Source: Granulosicoccus sp036478565 (lineage in GTDB: Bacteria; Pseudomonadota; Gammaproteobacteria; Granulosicoccales; Granulosicoccaceae). From it: 64,000 nt of DNA. The position numbers and the translations under genes were made by a program. Positions within the stretch are counted from its first letter, which is position 1; each line of letters starts with the position of its first letter. The stretch spans positions 1,116,001 to 1,180,000 of the forward strand of contig OZ245050.1 in the NCBI GenBank assembly GCA_965224525.1, read 5' to 3'. Below are positions 8,111 through 17,984 of this stretch, one piece after another. The notes under the pieces were generated by a model. It worked only from the letters and a program-made list of their open reading frames with translations. It was not told the DNA's origin and did not search any database.

Positions 8111-11100
8111 CAGTCACTGACTTCCAGACTAGCAGGCGGCGTGCGGCCATACACATCGGGGTCGTACATCTCTTCGCTTTTAGCCGGCAATACAGTGAAT
8201 GTTCCAGTGGCGATGGCCTGCGCGATATAACTCAAATGGTAGTGCCCGGGGTTTAAAAAATCGGCAAAGAAACGCACCGAGTCGTGACGTAGTTCCTGAT
8301 GATAAAAGCTGTTTCTCGAGTAGCCAAAATTGTTCCAGTCATCGTGATCAAACCAGAATGAACCGGCAGCGGCTTCATAGTCACCAGCTTCGGCATCCAT
8401 GACTGATGTAGTGGCAAGATCACGATTGACAGGCTCCAGTCCGCCGGGCACGGGGTCGTCGATAACCACATAGTTGCGGCTTGCGGGCAGATCAACAAAT
8501 AGGTCCACCCGAACCAGCTCGCCGCGTTTGATCTGTATCGGGGACTGCAGCATGACCCATTCAGAGCCTCGATTGACACTGAATTCGCGGCGAATCTGCA
8601 TACCGGAATGCACCGGTTCTGCGGCGGTATCCTTTTTGGCATAACGTAGTCGCGTGGTGTAGTAAAGACGTCCCTGGCCTTCTTTTTCGATAGAGACGGT
8701 TGTTTTCCGTCCCGGGTCCTGACTGTTTATCGCATGTATGAACACCATGTCCGGGTCTTGTTTGCCGGAAAATGCTGAGGTGCCAAGCACTTTATTATCC
8801 ATTGTTGCAGTCACGCTCATAGCGGCATCTTCAGACTCATAAACTCCACTGTACTCGCGTAAAGCATTCATGCAAAAGAGGTTCTCTTGCGTGTTCTCCC
8901 AGTGGTCTCTGGCGCCGCGCCCTTGAGTGATTGCGCGAACGATCTTGAAAGGTGTGTCTTCCACCAGGGATTTACCCGCTGGTGTTTTCGCGGTTTCACT
9001 CAGGGCGCTGAGGATGGCGCATTGAGTTCGCATGGGTGTTGCCAGCAGGCGTTGGTAGTCAGAGCTGAGGTTTTCGTTGAACTGAAATTTCCCAGCACTC
9101 TGAGCACCTTTTGCAAGAATCATGTCGGTGACATCACTAACGGTCTCTTCCATGCCCCCAACCTTACTGGCAGCAAGCAGGTAGTGCGCCTTGCCAAACA
9201 GGCTCATCTTCGGCACATGTCGCCTGAATCGTTCTATATCGCTTGCTTGCAGTTTCCCCTGTGCAGCCAGCGCAGCCAGTGCAACCGCTCTGACTGTTGC
9301 AGCCATTCCCTTGTCGTAGAACGTCGGCATGACGTTGCGCTTGAGCATGTCTTGCAGATAGCCGTGCAGGTTTTTCTCAACATCAATCGGGATGGTATGG
9401 CCGGTATCCTTTAACCAGCCAAAGGCGAGGGCGGTATAGGCGCTCAGGTAAGGGCTGACGAATTCATCATCGCCAATCCAGAAGCCCATGCCGCCATTCG
9501 ACCCCTGAAAGCTGGCAGCATCTGTCAACATGGTATCCGGCAGAGCTTTACTTTCCTTCCATAGAAGATCATCTGGCAGGTAGTCGTTCAGGGACTGGAA
9601 ATACTCCGCCATCACGCCTTTACTCAGACGTTGCTCCCAGCACTGGTAAGGGTAGTCACGCATGTACCCGAAGGCGCCATCAACATTGCTGATGACGGTG
9701 GGTGACACGCTGATACTCAGGTCGCCGGTGTCTTCGCGTATGTCTTTGGGAAACAATACGGATGTACTTGCAGAGCCTTCGTTAAAACTGCCGTAGACAG
9801 CAGCGGTATCAAAAATACGTCTTTGCAGTACCGGTATTGTGTGTTTGAGGCCATCGGTGGCGTCCCCGGATCGGGCGGTCGCTGTCAGCTGGATTTCACC
9901 AGGGTCTGTACTTTGTATGGGTAGCCAGATAGTTTCGCGTTTGTAGGGTTCTACCTTTACGAGTTTACTTATCGTGTTGTCGCTGGCAATGCTTCCGGTA
10001 GCCACTACATCAATCTGGATCTCCCTTATCGTATCGGTTCGGTTCATGACACTGAATCCTGCCTGAAACTGATCACCCTGCATGACCTGATTGGGCATGA
10101 CCTGGCGCAGCTCTACTTCCTTGTTAACCTTGAAGCTGCCTTTGCCCAGACCCAGGCGGTCATCTTTGGTGACCGCCATGGCAAACACACGCCAGCCAGT
10201 GAGGTTATCCGGGGCCTTGAAGGTGATGGATTCAGTAGTGCCAGGTTGCAGGACAATCGAGGGGTTCCAGTAACCGATGTATTTCTCTATGGAACGGAAA
10301 CTGATGTCAGACTCGCCACCGCCATCACCGCCGGTGTTGGCACCTTTTCTCTCAAACTCCTGGCGTCCAATCAGGCGCGTCAGCAGGTTGTAGTTGGCAA
10401 CATCAAGACTGGCCAGTGAATAGAAACCGGCATAGGGGTCGAAGTACGCATCACCTTCAAGGATTAAATCAAACACAGCCTCATCCAGTACCACGACGGC
10501 GAGTTCGACCGGCTCTGTTGCTGCGCCGTTGCGAGGTTTGGCCGAGAAGGTAAGCTCGACGCTTTCCCCCGGCTTGTAGGTTTCCTGTTGACTGATGATG
10601 TCAACGTCAATTTGTTTATAGGGATCTGTCACCTCGACGCTGAGGTAACCCAGTGTGAAGGCGGGTTTGCCGAGGTCAACGGTGCCGTCGCCCGGTGGGA
10701 GCTCCACTCTGGGTGAAAAAACGTTGATCGACAAATAATAGCCGGGTAGAAAATCAGGCTCTATGTCGAACTCGACGATTTCGGTGCTATCGCTGAAATC
10801 CTCTACCCAGCTTTTCAGGATGCCGTAGCGTTCGATCGTGATCAGGGCTTTGCCACCGGGGTAGGGGTTTTTCACCAAATACCGAACCGTATCACCCACT
10901 TGCGGATTATCGTTCTCCGGAATAATCGGCAGGTTGTTGTTGCTTGCTTGCTCCCAGACAACCTGACCTTTGCCGACCACCCAGGACTGGATTCGGGATG
11001 TGTGCGGTCGGCCGTTAGTATCCTTGATGGTCGCGGTAATTCGATAGCTTCCCGGTTCATCGGGGGTGAACTGACAGGCGGCAGGGTCAGTATTGCTGCT

Positions 11101-13839
11101 GCCATTACACACGGCAATGGATACCCATTCGTCGACGTATTCTGTTAGATAGGCATTGCCGGCACTTTTTACCCGAGCGGCTTTGGTTTCAAGGCGTTCG
11201 ATATCTACACTGACTGATGTATCGGGTACGGGTTTGCCATCGGTGTCAACAACCAGGTATTGCACCTCGGATTGTTCACCCTGTTTGTAAACCCATTGAG
11301 TGTTTTTCAGGCCCACTAGCCGGTCACGGGCAAAGTAATCTGCGCGGCTCATCTGCGAAACGCTCTTGCCGCGGTCATCCTGAACACTGCTTTCTACTCG
11401 CACCGTGCCATAGATGATGTCCGTATCGTTCAGTGTGTAGGTGGTTTTCAGATCACCTTTGTCATCCAGTTCTTTCTGCTGCTGGAACAGAGTGATAGCT
11501 TCGGGTGATTCGGGTTGCCAGGAGTCGAATTCAAAGTCTTTTGCTATCGGGTGTTCGGATTGGAAATAACCGGCAATCAGGTCGGCTGAAACGGTTGTCC
11601 TGGCGCCGGTGTAGGGACCGCCAGCATGCAGACGAGCCGAGGTTGTCACAAGCAATTCATCACCGGGTTTGAATCGCCCGCCGTTCAGTTCAGTTTGAAC
11701 CTTGAACGGGGCAGGTGTGAATTCGCTGACCAGAACCGATATGGGCTCAGACTCGAAGAGTGTGTTTTCACCATCCGGGCTTTCGGCCCGGAGGACAAAT
11801 CGATACCAGCCAACGGCAGCGCTTGCGGGAATGGGAAGCTCACCGTCAAATGCACCAAACTCGTTAAGCGTCAGCCCTTTAATTTCTTCAATCACCTTGT
11901 CGACCGGGTCGATAACTTTGAGGCTCCAGATCGTATCAGGGGCTTTGATCAGCGTCTGATTATTCTGGTCACGTACATACAGTTTGTATTGAATGGTGTT
12001 GCCGGGTCGGTAGACGCCCTGCGCTGTCGTACCCCAGGCATGGATATAGCCGTATTGATCGCGTATCCAGGGGTAAACGTCTTGCCCCCATACGGTGAAC
12101 GCGTCGCTGATCGGTAACACGGCAATGTCCTGGTCTTTCTCGACATGAATCATCAGCCGCTCGTCGTCGAATTCCCATTGGTCGAGCAGTGTCGATTCAG
12201 GGTCCAGTTCCTGCAGCCCGGCGAACTCAGCAATGCCTTGTTTGTTGGTTTTCGCGTTGTGCTTGACAGCACCTTTTTCGATAGCCGGATTATCAAGACT
12301 TGCGATATATATGCTGACTTGTGCATCGGCTATTGGCTCGCCAGTTGCCATGTCCACCACCCAGGCAAGGGATTTGAAATGCCCCAGCTTGACGTGTAAC
12401 TGCCACGGCGTTACGGCGACAAAGAGTTCTGAAGTCATTTGGTCTGACGGGTTTGGCTTCATCTGCAATGAGGCTGAAACGACACCGGACTTGTTGTTCA
12501 GCAGCTCGCGGATGGGCAGTGGGTAGGCAAAGGCAACATCTTCGGCCTCTGGCAACGGTATCGCTCGCGTTGGCAGTTTTTTCGGGCCATCAACGGTCAA
12601 TGTCTTGATGAAAGCAAGCTGCAGTTCATCAAGGTTGGTCACAAAGGCCGGTATCTGGCTGTCGATGTCTTTTTCAAGCACCGAATAAGGCTGGTTTAAC
12701 TCCAGATTGGGCGCTCGATGCGCGGTGTGCATCTTCAAGTCGATACTGTTCTCAAGTATGCGACCGAATTCATCAACGATTTTTTTACCAGTGAATTTGT
12801 ATGGTTTAAAAGCTTTCAAAGCCTCGGGTAAATAGACCTCATAGGTCTGGTTTTTATGGTGCGGTTGATCAAGCATGGAGTAGTTTTCCACACCGTCCCA
12901 GGGGTCGTAATCTTTTCTGCCACCAGCAAGGTCAGGTTCGATGAGAACATACTCTTTAATGATTTGACTGGAAACTGGTGAGCTGAATACAAGGGCGACA
13001 CTTTCTTGCGGGTCGCAAGCCGGAAAGTCGCTGGATTTAGCAATCAGCAGACTTTCGTCGGTCTGCATTGAATAGCAGTTCAGGCCAAGGAATTTGAACT
13101 CCGGGAAAGTGTTGAATTCAATATTTGCTTGACGTGTATTGCCGAGCAGGGGGCCCGTATCAGACACCAGGCCTGGTTCTGTCATCAGTTGTACCTCGCT
13201 ATCAAGAGGCAATGGTTGTTCAATTGAGATCGCCCAGACTTGCTGGTTAATTTGCGTGATACCTGGATCATCGGGTTCGTCTGTTAATTCCGAAGGGTGT
13301 TTCACCTTGATCGCATAGCGTTTTCCGCGCACCTCAAAAAAAACATGTTCGCCGACAGACTTGCGACTTACTGGCATGGTGAATTCAGCGAATAGGACAG
13401 GTGTGCCGGGTGATAGCCAAGTATAAAACCATGCATCAGTCAGATCTGGTCGCTCGGTTGTGAACGTCCGCTGGTAGGTGTCTTTCATACCGGCACCGCT
13501 TTCAGTGGTTATACCGGGTGCAATGGCGATGGAGTAACTAGTGGCTTGTGACAGTCTGTCTTCTGCATCCAATTGGCAGGCGAGGGTGCGGGTATCCATC
13601 CAGCGCCATTGACAATTGAGTGCAGGTTCAATAGAGACGGGGAGTTCATCGGCGTCGCGTCTCATCTCTCCCAAAGGTACGGCGGGCTGATTGAATTCGA
13701 TGGTGATCTGCTGGCCGGCGGGGACGTTATTGCCCTGGGGGGTGACTCGCTGGACAGTCAGCTCGTCCGGGGCGGCGTTGACAGAGCCGCTGGAGAACAG
13801 CAAAAAGGTGAATGCCAGTAGCCGGGTTATATTGATCAT
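8110..13839 (-). CDS. yfhM: bacterial alpha-2-macroglobulin (YfhM type)
   Basis: A 1909-residue periplasmic protease trap. It has a signal peptide (about residues 1-22, ending SGSVNA), a series of macroglobulin beta domains, and a thioester site CWEQ at Cys1400-Gln1403 followed by the alpha-helical thioester domain. When a protease cuts the bait region the reactive thioester captures it. Unlike the E. coli protein, I see no lipobox cysteine, so it is probably soluble rather than lipid-anchored. It is about 250 residues longer than the E. coli protein. pbpC follows with translational coupling. Confidence 0.93.
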   Translation of the reverse strand: MINITRLLAFTFLLFSSGSVNAAPDELTVQRVTPQGNNVPAGQQITIEFNQPAVPLGEMRRDADELPVSIEPALNCQWRWMDTRTLACQLDAEDRLSQATSYSIAIAPGITTESGAGMKDTYQRTFTTERPDLTDAWFYTWLSPGTPVLFAEFTMPVSRKSVGEHVFFEVRGKRYAIKVKHPSELTDEPDDPGITQINQQVWAISIEQPLPLDSEVQLMTEPGLVSDTGPLLGNTRQANIEFNTFPEFKFLGLNCYSMQTDESLLIAKSSDFPACDPQESVALVFSSPVSSQIIKEYVLIEPDLAGGRKDYDPWDGVENYSMLDQPHHKNQTYEVYLPEALKAFKPYKFTGKKIVDEFGRILENSIDLKMHTAHRAPNLELNQPYSVLEKDIDSQIPAFVTNLDELQLAFIKTLTVDGPKKLPTRAIPLPEAEDVAFAYPLPIRELLNNKSGVVSASLQMKPNPSDQMTSELFVAVTPWQLHVKLGHFKSLAWVVDMATGEPIADAQVSIYIASLDNPAIEKGAVKHNAKTNKQGIAEFAGLQELDPESTLLDQWEFDDERLMIHVEKDQDIAVLPISDAFTVWGQDVYPWIRDQYGYIHAWGTTAQGVYRPGNTIQYKLYVRDQNNQTLIKAPDTIWSLKVIDPVDKVIEEIKGLTLNEFGAFDGELPIPASAAVGWYRFVLRAESPDGENTLFESEPISVLVSEFTPAPFKVQTELNGGRFKPGDELLVTTSARLHAGGPYTGARTTVSADLIAGYFQSEHPIAKDFEFDSWQPESPEAITLFQQQKELDDKGDLKTTYTLNDTDIIYGTVRVESSVQDDRGKSVSQMSRADYFARDRLVGLKNTQWVYKQGEQSEVQYLVVDTDGKPVPDTSVSVDIERLETKAARVKSAGNAYLTEYVDEWVSIAVCNGSSNTDPAACQFTPDEPGSYRITATIKDTNGRPHTSRIQSWVVGKGQVVWEQASNNNLPIIPENDNPQVGDTVRYLVKNPYPGGKALITIERYGILKSWVEDFSDSTEIVEFDIEPDFLPGYYLSINVFSPRVELPPGDGTVDLGKPAFTLGYLSVEVTDPYKQIDVDIISQQETYKPGESVELTFSAKPRNGAATEPVELAVVVLDEAVFDLILEGDAYFDPYAGFYSLASLDVANYNLLTRLIGRQEFERKGANTGGDGGGESDISFRSIEKYIGYWNPSIVLQPGTTESITFKAPDNLTGWRVFAMAVTKDDRLGLGKGSFKVNKEVELRQVMPNQVMQGDQFQAGFSVMNRTDTIREIQIDVVATGSIASDNTISKLVKVEPYKRETIWLPIQSTDPGEIQLTATARSGDATDGLKHTIPVLQRRIFDTAAVYGSFNEGSASTSVLFPKDIREDTGDLSISVSPTVISNVDGAFGYMRDYPYQCWEQRLSKGVMAEYFQSLNDYLPDDLLWKESKALPDTMLTDAASFQGSNGGMGFWIGDDEFVSPYLSAYTALAFGWLKDTGHTIPIDVEKNLHGYLQDMLKRNVMPTFYDKGMAATVRAVALAALAAQGKLQASDIERFRRHVPKMSLFGKAHYLLAASKVGGMEETVSDVTDMILAKGAQSAGKFQFNENLSSDYQRLLATPMRTQCAILSALSETAKTPAGKSLVEDTPFKIVRAITQGRGARDHWENTQENLFCMNALREYSGVYESEDAAMSVTATMDNKVLGTSAFSGKQDPDMVFIHAINSQDPGRKTTVSIEKEGQGRLYYTTRLRYAKKDTAAEPVHSGMQIRREFSVNRGSEWVMLQSPIQIKRGELVRVDLFVDLPASRNYVVIDDPVPGGLEPVNRDLATTSVMDAEAGDYEAAAGSFWFDHDDWNNFGYSRNSFYHQELRHDSVRFFADFLNPGHYHLSYIAQAIATGTFTVLPAKSEEMYDPDVYGRTPPASLEVSD

Positions 13840-13992
13840 TGCCGCGTAAATTATTCAGTTGCTATCGCGACTCTATATTACGTAAACCGGTTGCATAGTT
13901 ACGTGGAAAATCATTTTTTTTACCAGAATTTTACAAGTAATATTCCCGGTTTTCGTCAAGGACTAACAATTCACTGGTTGTCAGAGCAGGCA

Positions 13993-14478
13993 TCAAAGAC
14001 GAGAGTATTTTGTTTTGGCCTCACAGCCCTGGTTGTTTAGGTAGGCGGCTCCGATCGTATGGAGGCCGGAAGGTTCGTCACCTGCAAGACTGCCTTGCAG
14101 AATAATGGTAACTTCAGATTTGTTATTGTTTGCGCCGCGTGAGCGTTTGTAAGTGCTTTTGGTTGGCATTTCCAGCCGAAACGAACCATCATGAGCTACA
14201 TTGGCTTGATGGACGGTCCCATATCTTGCTAGTTTCAAAACACCATCGTGTACTGCCATGGTGAATTTGACTTCCTTGCCTGAGCATCTGAAATTATCCC
14301 TGCCAATAGCCTGAGTTCGCGGCTCCTTGAAAAGGTGTACTTGCCATCTGCCATCATACAGCGATTCTTTGTCGCGGTTTTCATCGCTAACCGGTCTGTT
14401 GACTCGGCTTGCGCAGCCTGTTGAGCAGGCCAGTATGGTGATCAGCGAAATTGTCGCAAGTTGCTTGATAATGCTCAT
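13993..14478 (-). CDS. small lipoprotein, unknown function
   Basis: A 161-residue protein with a lipoprotein signal peptide; Cys18 (TILAC) fits the lipobox best, with Cys22 as a second candidate. The mature part contains YDGRWQVHLF, then two cysteines (NFRCSG and NQGCEAK) that could form a disulfide, and beta-rich sequence typical of a small periplasmic domain. The YDG.W pattern resembles small secreted domains of many families but I do not recognise a specific one. It lies upstream of the alpha-2-macroglobulin gene on the same strand, separated by 153 AT-rich bases. Confidence 0.75.
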   Translation of the reverse strand: MSIIKQLATISLITILACSTGCASRVNRPVSDENRDKESLYDGRWQVHLFKEPRTQAIGRDNFRCSGKEVKFTMAVHDGVLKLARYGTVHQANVAHDGSFRLEMPTKSTYKRSRGANNNKSEVTIILQGSLAGDEPSGLHTIGAAYLNNQGCEAKTKYSRL

Positions 14479-14514
14479 GGATGTCTTTTTACAATCGGGT
14501 TGATACTTAGATGA

Positions 14515-14963
14515 TCAGAGTTTACTAAACATACTTGACTGAAAATTAGCTGTCGAGGGTAAAATTACTAGCTGGCGTGTTGCCTGGTTTATTGCCACTG
14601 GTTTCGACTGCATACGTGCAACAGTTTCCCTTTCGGCCCGTTTGCAGCGCATGGGTGGCAGGCCCTGATACAGTAAAGGCATATCTTCCAGAATCATATC
14701 GCCCAATTTGTTAAAGCTGAATCAAGGGCACCTGCACGGTGAGCCGAGCGCAGAAAACCTTTTAGTCGGCTAAGCAGAATGAACGCGCAGCCCCGTTTCA
14801 TTTTTGCAAATGCCTTTGCATCGAGAAAGCCATTGTTTTCTGTTGTTACTGATGCCACAACGAAAATGAAATCGCTATTGCCCAGCAACTTGTCCAGGCT
14901 CACCGGGTGGACGCCATGTTCCTCCAGCATAGATGACTGACCTCCATGATAGTCCAGACCGGC
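14515..14963 (-). pseudogene. decayed D-isomer 2-hydroxyacid dehydrogenase
   Basis: Two frames on the minus strand together give the C-terminal half of a 2-hydroxyacid dehydrogenase. Frame one carries SLDKLLGNSDFIFVVASVT and GCAFILLSR and then jumps to FLRSAHRAGALDSA, skipping roughly 40 residues that normally include the catalytic Arg/Glu region. A one-base frameshift near 14722 then moves to the second frame with LGDMILEDMPLL and GLPPMRCKRAERETVARM. The N-terminal half is missing. The enzyme is therefore inactive. The rest of the gap between the neighbours (14964-15185) has no recognisable coding sequence. Confidence 0.8.
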
Positions 14964-15185
14964 TAACGCAGTGGCGGAGGAGGGTTTTGTCGAAGCTGTT
15001 TTTCCGAAATAGTGATCAGGCCCTTGTTTTCCTGGAAAACGGAAGATACGCCGGTATAGCCCGGTGGGTTCATTGCAACATAATGATACCAATGAGGAGT
15101 CGAGGTTAGCAGGCTAAAGCGACTCATTCCCACGCCAGGGATATAACCGGTTGGAACGAAATCAATCGACGATATTTTTCCCTCG

Positions 15186-15908
15186 CTACGGCGAGTCGAG
15201 ATCAATAAGCGTTGGTGTGATCAGTAGTAGGTGCTTGGAATGGATGGGAAGTCCCGTGTCTTGGGCATTTACGCTGACCGGGGTATCTAGCAGCAGGCTG
15301 TCGCCTGCATTGAGTAATGTCTCACCGCTAACGAGGCTCCTTGAAACCACCGGAAGTTCATCGTTTGAAACTGACGTCGCCCATTCGTATTCGTACTCCA
15401 GAGTGAATTGTGAGATGCCATGTGTCTTCTGGAAGATTGGCGTGGCGTGCAAAGTAGGCCCGAACTCAATAGAAAATAGCGTTTTTACGTTGTTGCTGTC
15501 TTCAAGCTCAACGTAAACTGATTCGCCAACGCCAACTAGTACCTGTTTGTTTGATAGTGTGCTCGCGCTTATGTTGTGTTTGATGTTCGCAGCGCCTTCT
15601 GCTTCCAGTGCTCTGATACGGGACAGAAAAGAACCCACGTCGCCAACCAGGTTTGTTGTGATGACGCCTTTCTTTTGACTGCCGGGGCGCACATAGTCGT
15701 GCCATTCAACTCCCAGCTCTTGCAGTCGCTCGGTGTACAGATCTATCATGTGCACTTTGATGTCGATCATTTCCGACTGAGGTCGGTCAGAATTAGCTAA
15801 AAGCGGTGTGACGCCGCCACTCAGGCACAAAAGCATGACGAAAATGGATGTCGGCTGGAAAAACGCGGAAAGCTTACTTCTGTCCATGCGTGGCTGACTC
15901 GTTTGCAA
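15186..15908 (-). CDS. orphan secretin-core protein, SctC paralogue
   Basis: A 240-residue protein with a hydrophobic signal segment (residues 18-39) and then only the core region of a T3SS-type secretin. Its motifs parallel the SctC encoded at 55385: IDLYTERLQELGVEW versus IDLYTDRLRDLGINW, RIRALEAEGAANI versus RIHALETQGAARI, NAGDSLLLDTP versus DAGDSILLGGQ, and LLLITPTLI versus MFLITPRLV. All N-domains are absent. It lies 39 kb from the T3SS locus, next to a pseudogene. It could be a degenerating duplicate, a pilotin-like partner or an independent small pore. The frame is intact and has a normal start, so I treat it as a gene. Confidence 0.8.
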   Translation of the reverse strand: MQTSQPRMDRSKLSAFFQPTSIFVMLLCLSGGVTPLLANSDRPQSEMIDIKVHMIDLYTERLQELGVEWHDYVRPGSQKKGVITTNLVGDVGSFLSRIRALEAEGAANIKHNISASTLSNKQVLVGVGESVYVELEDSNNVKTLFSIEFGPTLHATPIFQKTHGISQFTLEYEYEWATSVSNDELPVVSRSLVSGETLLNAGDSLLLDTPVSVNAQDTGLPIHSKHLLLITPTLIDLDSP

Positions 15909-15959
15909 TCTAGTTACAGACGATACAACTGATTTATACCTGCGCTGATATACAAGATG

Positions 15960-17033
15960 CTAATAAACGCTGTGTTCGGCTAACGCCCATGCCACATGCT
16001 CGCGCACCATTGCTGAAGTATCCTCGCGGCGGCTTGTCAGGGCTTGCAATACCTGTGGGCCGCTGGTGGCGTTGCCGAGTGCTACAGCGATGTTTCGTAA
16101 CCAGCATTCGTAGCCAATGCGTCTGATGGGCGAGCCTTCAAAGCGATTCTCGAATTGTGTTTTTGTCCATGTAAACAACTCGACAAGATCGGGTGCATCA
16201 AGCGAGTGTCTGACCGCGAAGTCGTCAACAGTTGTCGGGTCGCTGAACTTGTTGAATGGACAAGCCAGCTGGCAGTCGTCGCAACCGTAGATACGGTTGC
16301 CCATTGCGCGTCGAAATTCAATTGGAATTGAGTCACGCAGTTCGATGGTCAGATACGAGATACATCGACGGGCATCCACCCGATAGGGTGCAACGATTGC
16401 GTTTGTTGGGCAGGCATCAATGCAAGCCTGGCAACTGCCACAGTGAGAGGTTGGTAGCGGCGGGTCAATTGGCAGTGGCAGGTCGGTATAGAGTTCGCCC
16501 AGAAAAAACCAGCTGCCTGCGGTATTGCTTAACAGGTTGCTGTGTTTGCCTATCCAGCCCAGGCCGGCTTTTTCGGCGATGGCTTTTTCGAGTACCGGAG
16601 CGCTGTCAACAAAGACTCGATAGCCAAAGTTTCCAACTGATTCACTCATGCGGTTGGCCAGTTGTTGCAGGCGTTTTCGTAACACCTTGTGATAGTCGCG
16701 GCCCAGTGCGTACCTTGACACATAACCCAGACTGGATTGATTCAGCACAGCCTCGGCATTTGATGCTTCAATCGGAAAATAATCGAGCCGGACTGATATA
16801 ATACGAATGGTGCCGGGTTCCAGGGAGGCGGGGCGACTGCGCCGGGTGCCATGGCGTTCCATGTACTCCATCGTGCCGTGAAACTTGTCACCCAACCAGT
16901 TCAGCAGGTGAGTTTCATTGTCTCCAAGATCTGTGTCTGTAATTGCACATTGCGACAAACCCAACTCTTGCGCCCAGGTTTTGATTTGTTGCGCCAGTTC
17001 AGTTGCACCAGCTTCGCTGATCGTTTTGGTCAC
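15960..17033 (-). CDS. queG: epoxyqueuosine reductase (QueG)
   Basis: A 357-residue iron-sulfur, cobalamin-dependent enzyme for the last step of queuosine tRNA modification. The N-terminal half includes RYALGRDYHKVLRKRL and VDSAPVLEKAIAEKAGLGW. Two [4Fe-4S] motifs follow, CGSCQACIDACPTNAI and CDDCQLACP, then a HEAT-like C-terminal tail. I chose GTG 17033, just after the cupin stop; the frame is open further upstream but that stretch overlaps the cupin gene and is not QueG-like. Length agrees with the family. Confidence 0.93.
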   Translation of the reverse strand: MTKTISEAGATELAQQIKTWAQELGLSQCAITDTDLGDNETHLLNWLGDKFHGTMEYMERHGTRRSRPASLEPGTIRIISVRLDYFPIEASNAEAVLNQSSLGYVSRYALGRDYHKVLRKRLQQLANRMSESVGNFGYRVFVDSAPVLEKAIAEKAGLGWIGKHSNLLSNTAGSWFFLGELYTDLPLPIDPPLPTSHCGSCQACIDACPTNAIVAPYRVDARRCISYLTIELRDSIPIEFRRAMGNRIYGCDDCQLACPFNKFSDPTTVDDFAVRHSLDAPDLVELFTWTKTQFENRFEGSPIRRIGYECWLRNIAVALGNATSGPQVLQALTSRREDTSAMVREHVAWALAEHSVY

Positions 17034-17037
17034 CGTG

Positions 17038-17952
17038 TCAGCAGGCGTCAGTCGACAAGCCGGTATCGGTAAAATGGCCATTTTTGTAGTATATGACGGT
17101 GTCTTCCACGCCAGCCCAGGTTTGCCATGCGGGAACCGGGTTTCTAATCCAGGTGCCGGCCGTATAGCTGCCATGGCTATCGTACAGTTTGCCCTTGAGT
17201 ACGAGAACTTCCTCACCGAACGGATCCAGGCGAGGGCGAAATGCACCTTTTTTGTGCCAGCGCACCAGCATGGCATTGCCGCTGCCGTGTCCGTGCAGTG
17301 GCAGAACTTCAGTACCATCGACAGGTCCCGGCAACCAGCGCGAATCATCATTGGTATTGATTCGGCGTTGTTCCGTATCGGTTTCAGCAATCTGGCCTGC
17401 CGCCAGATAAATCAGCAGACCATCCTCGCTTGCCGGTGTTACAACATTGCTGGTTTCAATTGTCCGCAGAATCAATTGATCGGCAGTTTCATCACAGCCC
17501 GCAGGTAGTCGCAGATAAAGTCCGGCGGGGAAAATACCCTGTGGCATTTCCAGTTCACCCCGATGAATGAAAATTTCAGCGCCTTGATTGAATGTGATTG
17601 GCTGGGGGCGAGCGCCGGTTTTCAGGCGCAGCTGGGCAGTGAGCCGGATTGTCGGGATATGTTCGAGAATCCGTATCTCCAGATCGGCCAGCTTTGTTGC
17701 CCGCCAGGAAACTTCGGCCGGGCGCATGACAACCCGTTGGGAATATTCGTCATTTACCGGTGGTGTGTGATCAGGAAACCAGCTAAATCTGGTGAGATTG
17801 CGGTTATGATAGTCGCTTTGTGGCGATGCAGCAGAAACTACAGTAGAGCGCTGGCGAGCGCCTTCTGATTGGCTCGAAGTCGTCTGCAAACCGGGGGGCG
17901 ATTGGTTGTCGGGGGTATTTCTCATTACGAATAGACCTGAATTTGTCTCCAT
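17038..17952 (-). CDS. ChrR-like double cupin protein
   Basis: A 304-residue protein with two cupin-type halves. The second half is clearest, with GTEVLPLHGHG, then DPFGEEVLVLKGKLYD and GTWIRNPV, which is the pattern of the ChrR anti-sigma cupin family. The first half has GAEIFIHRGELEM. The N-terminal 60 residues are low complexity, and no zinc-binding anti-sigma domain is seen, so it is a stand-alone cupin rather than a full ChrR. ChrR cupins bind metal and sense oxidative stress; here the role is unknown. It precedes queG by four bases and is divergent from lexA. Confidence 0.75.
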   Translation of the reverse strand: METNSGLFVMRNTPDNQSPPGLQTTSSQSEGARQRSTVVSAASPQSDYHNRNLTRFSWFPDHTPPVNDEYSQRVVMRPAEVSWRATKLADLEIRILEHIPTIRLTAQLRLKTGARPQPITFNQGAEIFIHRGELEMPQGIFPAGLYLRLPAGCDETADQLILRTIETSNVVTPASEDGLLIYLAAGQIAETDTEQRRINTNDDSRWLPGPVDGTEVLPLHGHGSGNAMLVRWHKKGAFRPRLDPFGEEVLVLKGKLYDSHGSYTAGTWIRNPVPAWQTWAGVEDTVIYYKNGHFTDTGLSTDAC

Positions 17953-17984
17953 TATGCGGTAGCGGCGGAATTGCCAGATAACCG

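Noticed and set aside
15093..15185. Remaining bases between the orphan secretin and the decayed dehydrogenase as a gene
   Set aside because: A short frame (with WYHYVAMNPPGYTGV) runs here but has no start signal and no recognised family; it may be another remnant.
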